A stretch of 64,000 nt of DNA from Ananas comosus (taxonomy: Eukaryota; Streptophyta; Magnoliopsida; Poales; Bromeliaceae): the NCBI RefSeq assembly GCF_001540865.1, contig NC_033629.1, positions 3,036,144-3,100,143 of the forward strand. Reading direction: 5' to 3'. Within the stretch, counting starts at the first letter, position 1, and each line of letters starts with the position of its first letter. The translations under genes were made by a program, and so were the position numbers. Of this stretch, positions 62,122 to 64,000 are shown piece by piece. Below the pieces are notes generated by a model, which saw nothing but the letters and a program-made list of their open reading frames with translations, was not told the origin of the DNA and did no database searches.

Positions 62122-64000
62122 TCTTCTATAAAATTCTCAATGGTCTTCTTCTTTATTTATAAAAACTAACACATCCACTATTGTTGTAATTTTTTCTTTA
62201 TCTCTTCCCTCACTGCTTTTCTTCTTTACCTATGTATTACTTAGTCTCGACGCTCGACATGCGCAAAGCATGCTTCGTGGACGAATGGAGATGGAGAAAT
62301 TTTAGTTACGAGTTCAAAACTAGCACAAAGGAGAGAGATGGAGAAAAGGATGAAGAGTAAGAGGAAGAAGAGTTTCCATTGTTAGGGTTTTCATCGAACT
62401 ATAAGAATAAGAGGGTTTTCATCGAACTAGAATTTTGATTAGGAAAAGAATGTATAATATTTAAATTTAAATTTAAATTTTAAGAATTTAAATTTAAATT
62501 TTAGAAATTTAAATTTAATTTTTGAAAATTTCAAATTTAAAATATCAAAGTTTAAAAATTTGAAAATCAATATTATAAAATTTAAATTTACAATTTTAAA
62601 TTTAAAATTTAAAATAAAAAATTGAAAATATTATAGTTTAAAATTTGACACATCTTGTGGTGAGGGAGTGCCTAAGATGATTTTTTTTTTTTCCGTCAAT
62701 GGGTATATGGGTTATTATTTTACTTTAGTTTTTTAGTATAGTTTAACTATACTTTAAAAAGTATCTGCTTTTTTGTAGCTGCCAAATAGTTTATAGAATA
62801 ATATTTCTACGGATATAGTATGGTTTAATTACGCTATATTTTAAAGGGCATCCAAACAGGACTTAATATTCTAAAATAAAATTACTCTCTTCATCGGTGT
62901 ATTTCAAACTTAGGTCTAATTTAATGTAGGTCGAAATATAGCTGTTCAACGATCATCCACATGTTAATAATAACAGCTACAGCAAATCAAACAACTTATA
63001 TTGATTTATTTACACAATATTATAAAAAATTATCCGATGTTTTGAAATGCTGCAGCGAATCAAAAAGCGCACCGTAGTTAGTGAAAAAGCAGTGGTTTAG
63101 TACCAACCAACCGACCTTATCATATAATATATGGGCCTCGTGCGTCAAAAAGAATTGGCACTACTTGGGAAGGTGGACCCCACAAAATTTGGAAAGTCCA
63201 TAAATAGAATCACGTAGGCACGAACCGGAGTGGGGCCCAACCTGGGACGGTCCAATCACGAGCCACCATTTTTCCTCTTGTAGGGGCCCACCGCTTCGAC
63301 CTGGTCTCCCGACGGATGTCGACGTGGCATCGCTCTCCGACTCGCGCGCTGGTTTCTTCGGAAAATTGTACTAAGACACCTCACCTATATGAATTTTGAA
63401 ATGTACCCCTCAACTATCGAGATTTCCAAAACTATTAGCCCCGTTTGGTGTTGAAAATTTGCACTTTGCCGCACAGTGATTGGAAACAGATTTATTTAGT
63501 TCATTAATCCATGGCTATATTTTTAGTTTACGCTACCTCCGCTTGTTTGGATGTAAATATAAATTATTAGCGAGTAACTTAAATGCAGTAAAAATTAGTT
63601 TTTCGTGTGAAATTTTTATCAGCCACAGTTTATTAGAAATATATATTTTTATAGTTATAAAGTACTATTTTACTAGTATTTTATATGACTAAGTAAATAA
63701 AACTAAATAAGTTTGTAAGAATATCTTGTTAAATATGACTATAAAGTACTATTTTACAAATAAAGTGATGGTAATGGCAAATCATAAACTAAGAAAGTAT
63801 TGTATTTTACCGATTTATATTTTAAAAAATAGAGCATTTTACTAGTATTTCAGTAAACTATTTCATAATATATAGATCTTTATGAGGAAACAAAAATTAC
63901 TTTACAAAATAATGCCATATAAGCGATTTAAAAGTTTATACCAAAAAATAATAATAAAATTAAAGGATGTATTTCAAGTTCTAAAGTTGTTGAAGGGTCT
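62122..64000. other. Intergenic DNA to the window end
   Basis: 62460-62640 is low-complexity 'aatttaaattt'. About 63180-63360 is a GC-rich, promoter-like island ('ggggcccaacc', 'gtccaatcacgag', 'gacgtggcatcg') similar in style to 4905-5290; no gene follows inside the window. The last 500 bases are AT-rich. Confidence 0.4.

Overview
This is nuclear DNA from a flowering plant, most likely a monocot. The evidence is intron-containing genes with GT-AG junctions, plant-specific families (WRKY IId, FLK-type KH protein, plastid YGGT proteins), very GC-rich 5' coding ends set in AT-rich intergenic DNA, and many MITEs, MULEs, TRIMs and a SINE. The species cannot be named from sequence alone. I assembled gene models by hand from splice signals and family knowledge.

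Layout. 1-162 holds the last two exons of an unidentified + strand gene. 163-6890 is repeat-rich, with a full-length Mutator-type foldback element (2079-2620) and a GC-rich W-box/G-box island (4905-5290). 6891-8428 (+) is a three-exon WRKY IId factor. 14696-17280 (-) is ribosomal protein uS19 (RPS15), whose promoter is cut short by a Mutator-type element made almost wholly of nested palindromes (17445-18014). 22023-22661 and 27671-28258 (both -) are paralogous single-exon YGGT/YlmG plastid membrane proteins. 29785-39183 (-) is a six-coding-exon FLOWERING LOCUS KH (FLK) homologue with transposons in its introns and a 5'UTR intron reaching about 40378.

40.5-47.4 kb is a nest of MITEs, TA microsatellites and duplicated blocks. 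47430-51930 is a complete-looking two-gene Mutator-like element: 116-bp terminal inverted repeats, a MURA-type transposase on - and, facing it, a small GRF zinc-finger protein with a C-terminal membrane helix on +. 52-56 kb has more MITEs, a SINE with a 17-bp target duplication, and two suspicious inverted repeats that abut single N bases. 56769-57828 is a decayed F-box gene. 60018-61742 is a GC-rich hAT-like composite. 61951-62116 is a solo LTR of a Cassandra-like TRIM carrying 5S-rRNA-like sequence.

The host genes are ordinary single-copy functions (defence/stress transcription, translation, plastid membrane, flowering-time RNA binding) and do not form a pathway. The most unusual content is mobile: the two-gene MULE, the palindrome-built promoter element, and the 5S-bearing TRIM family with one copy inside FLK.
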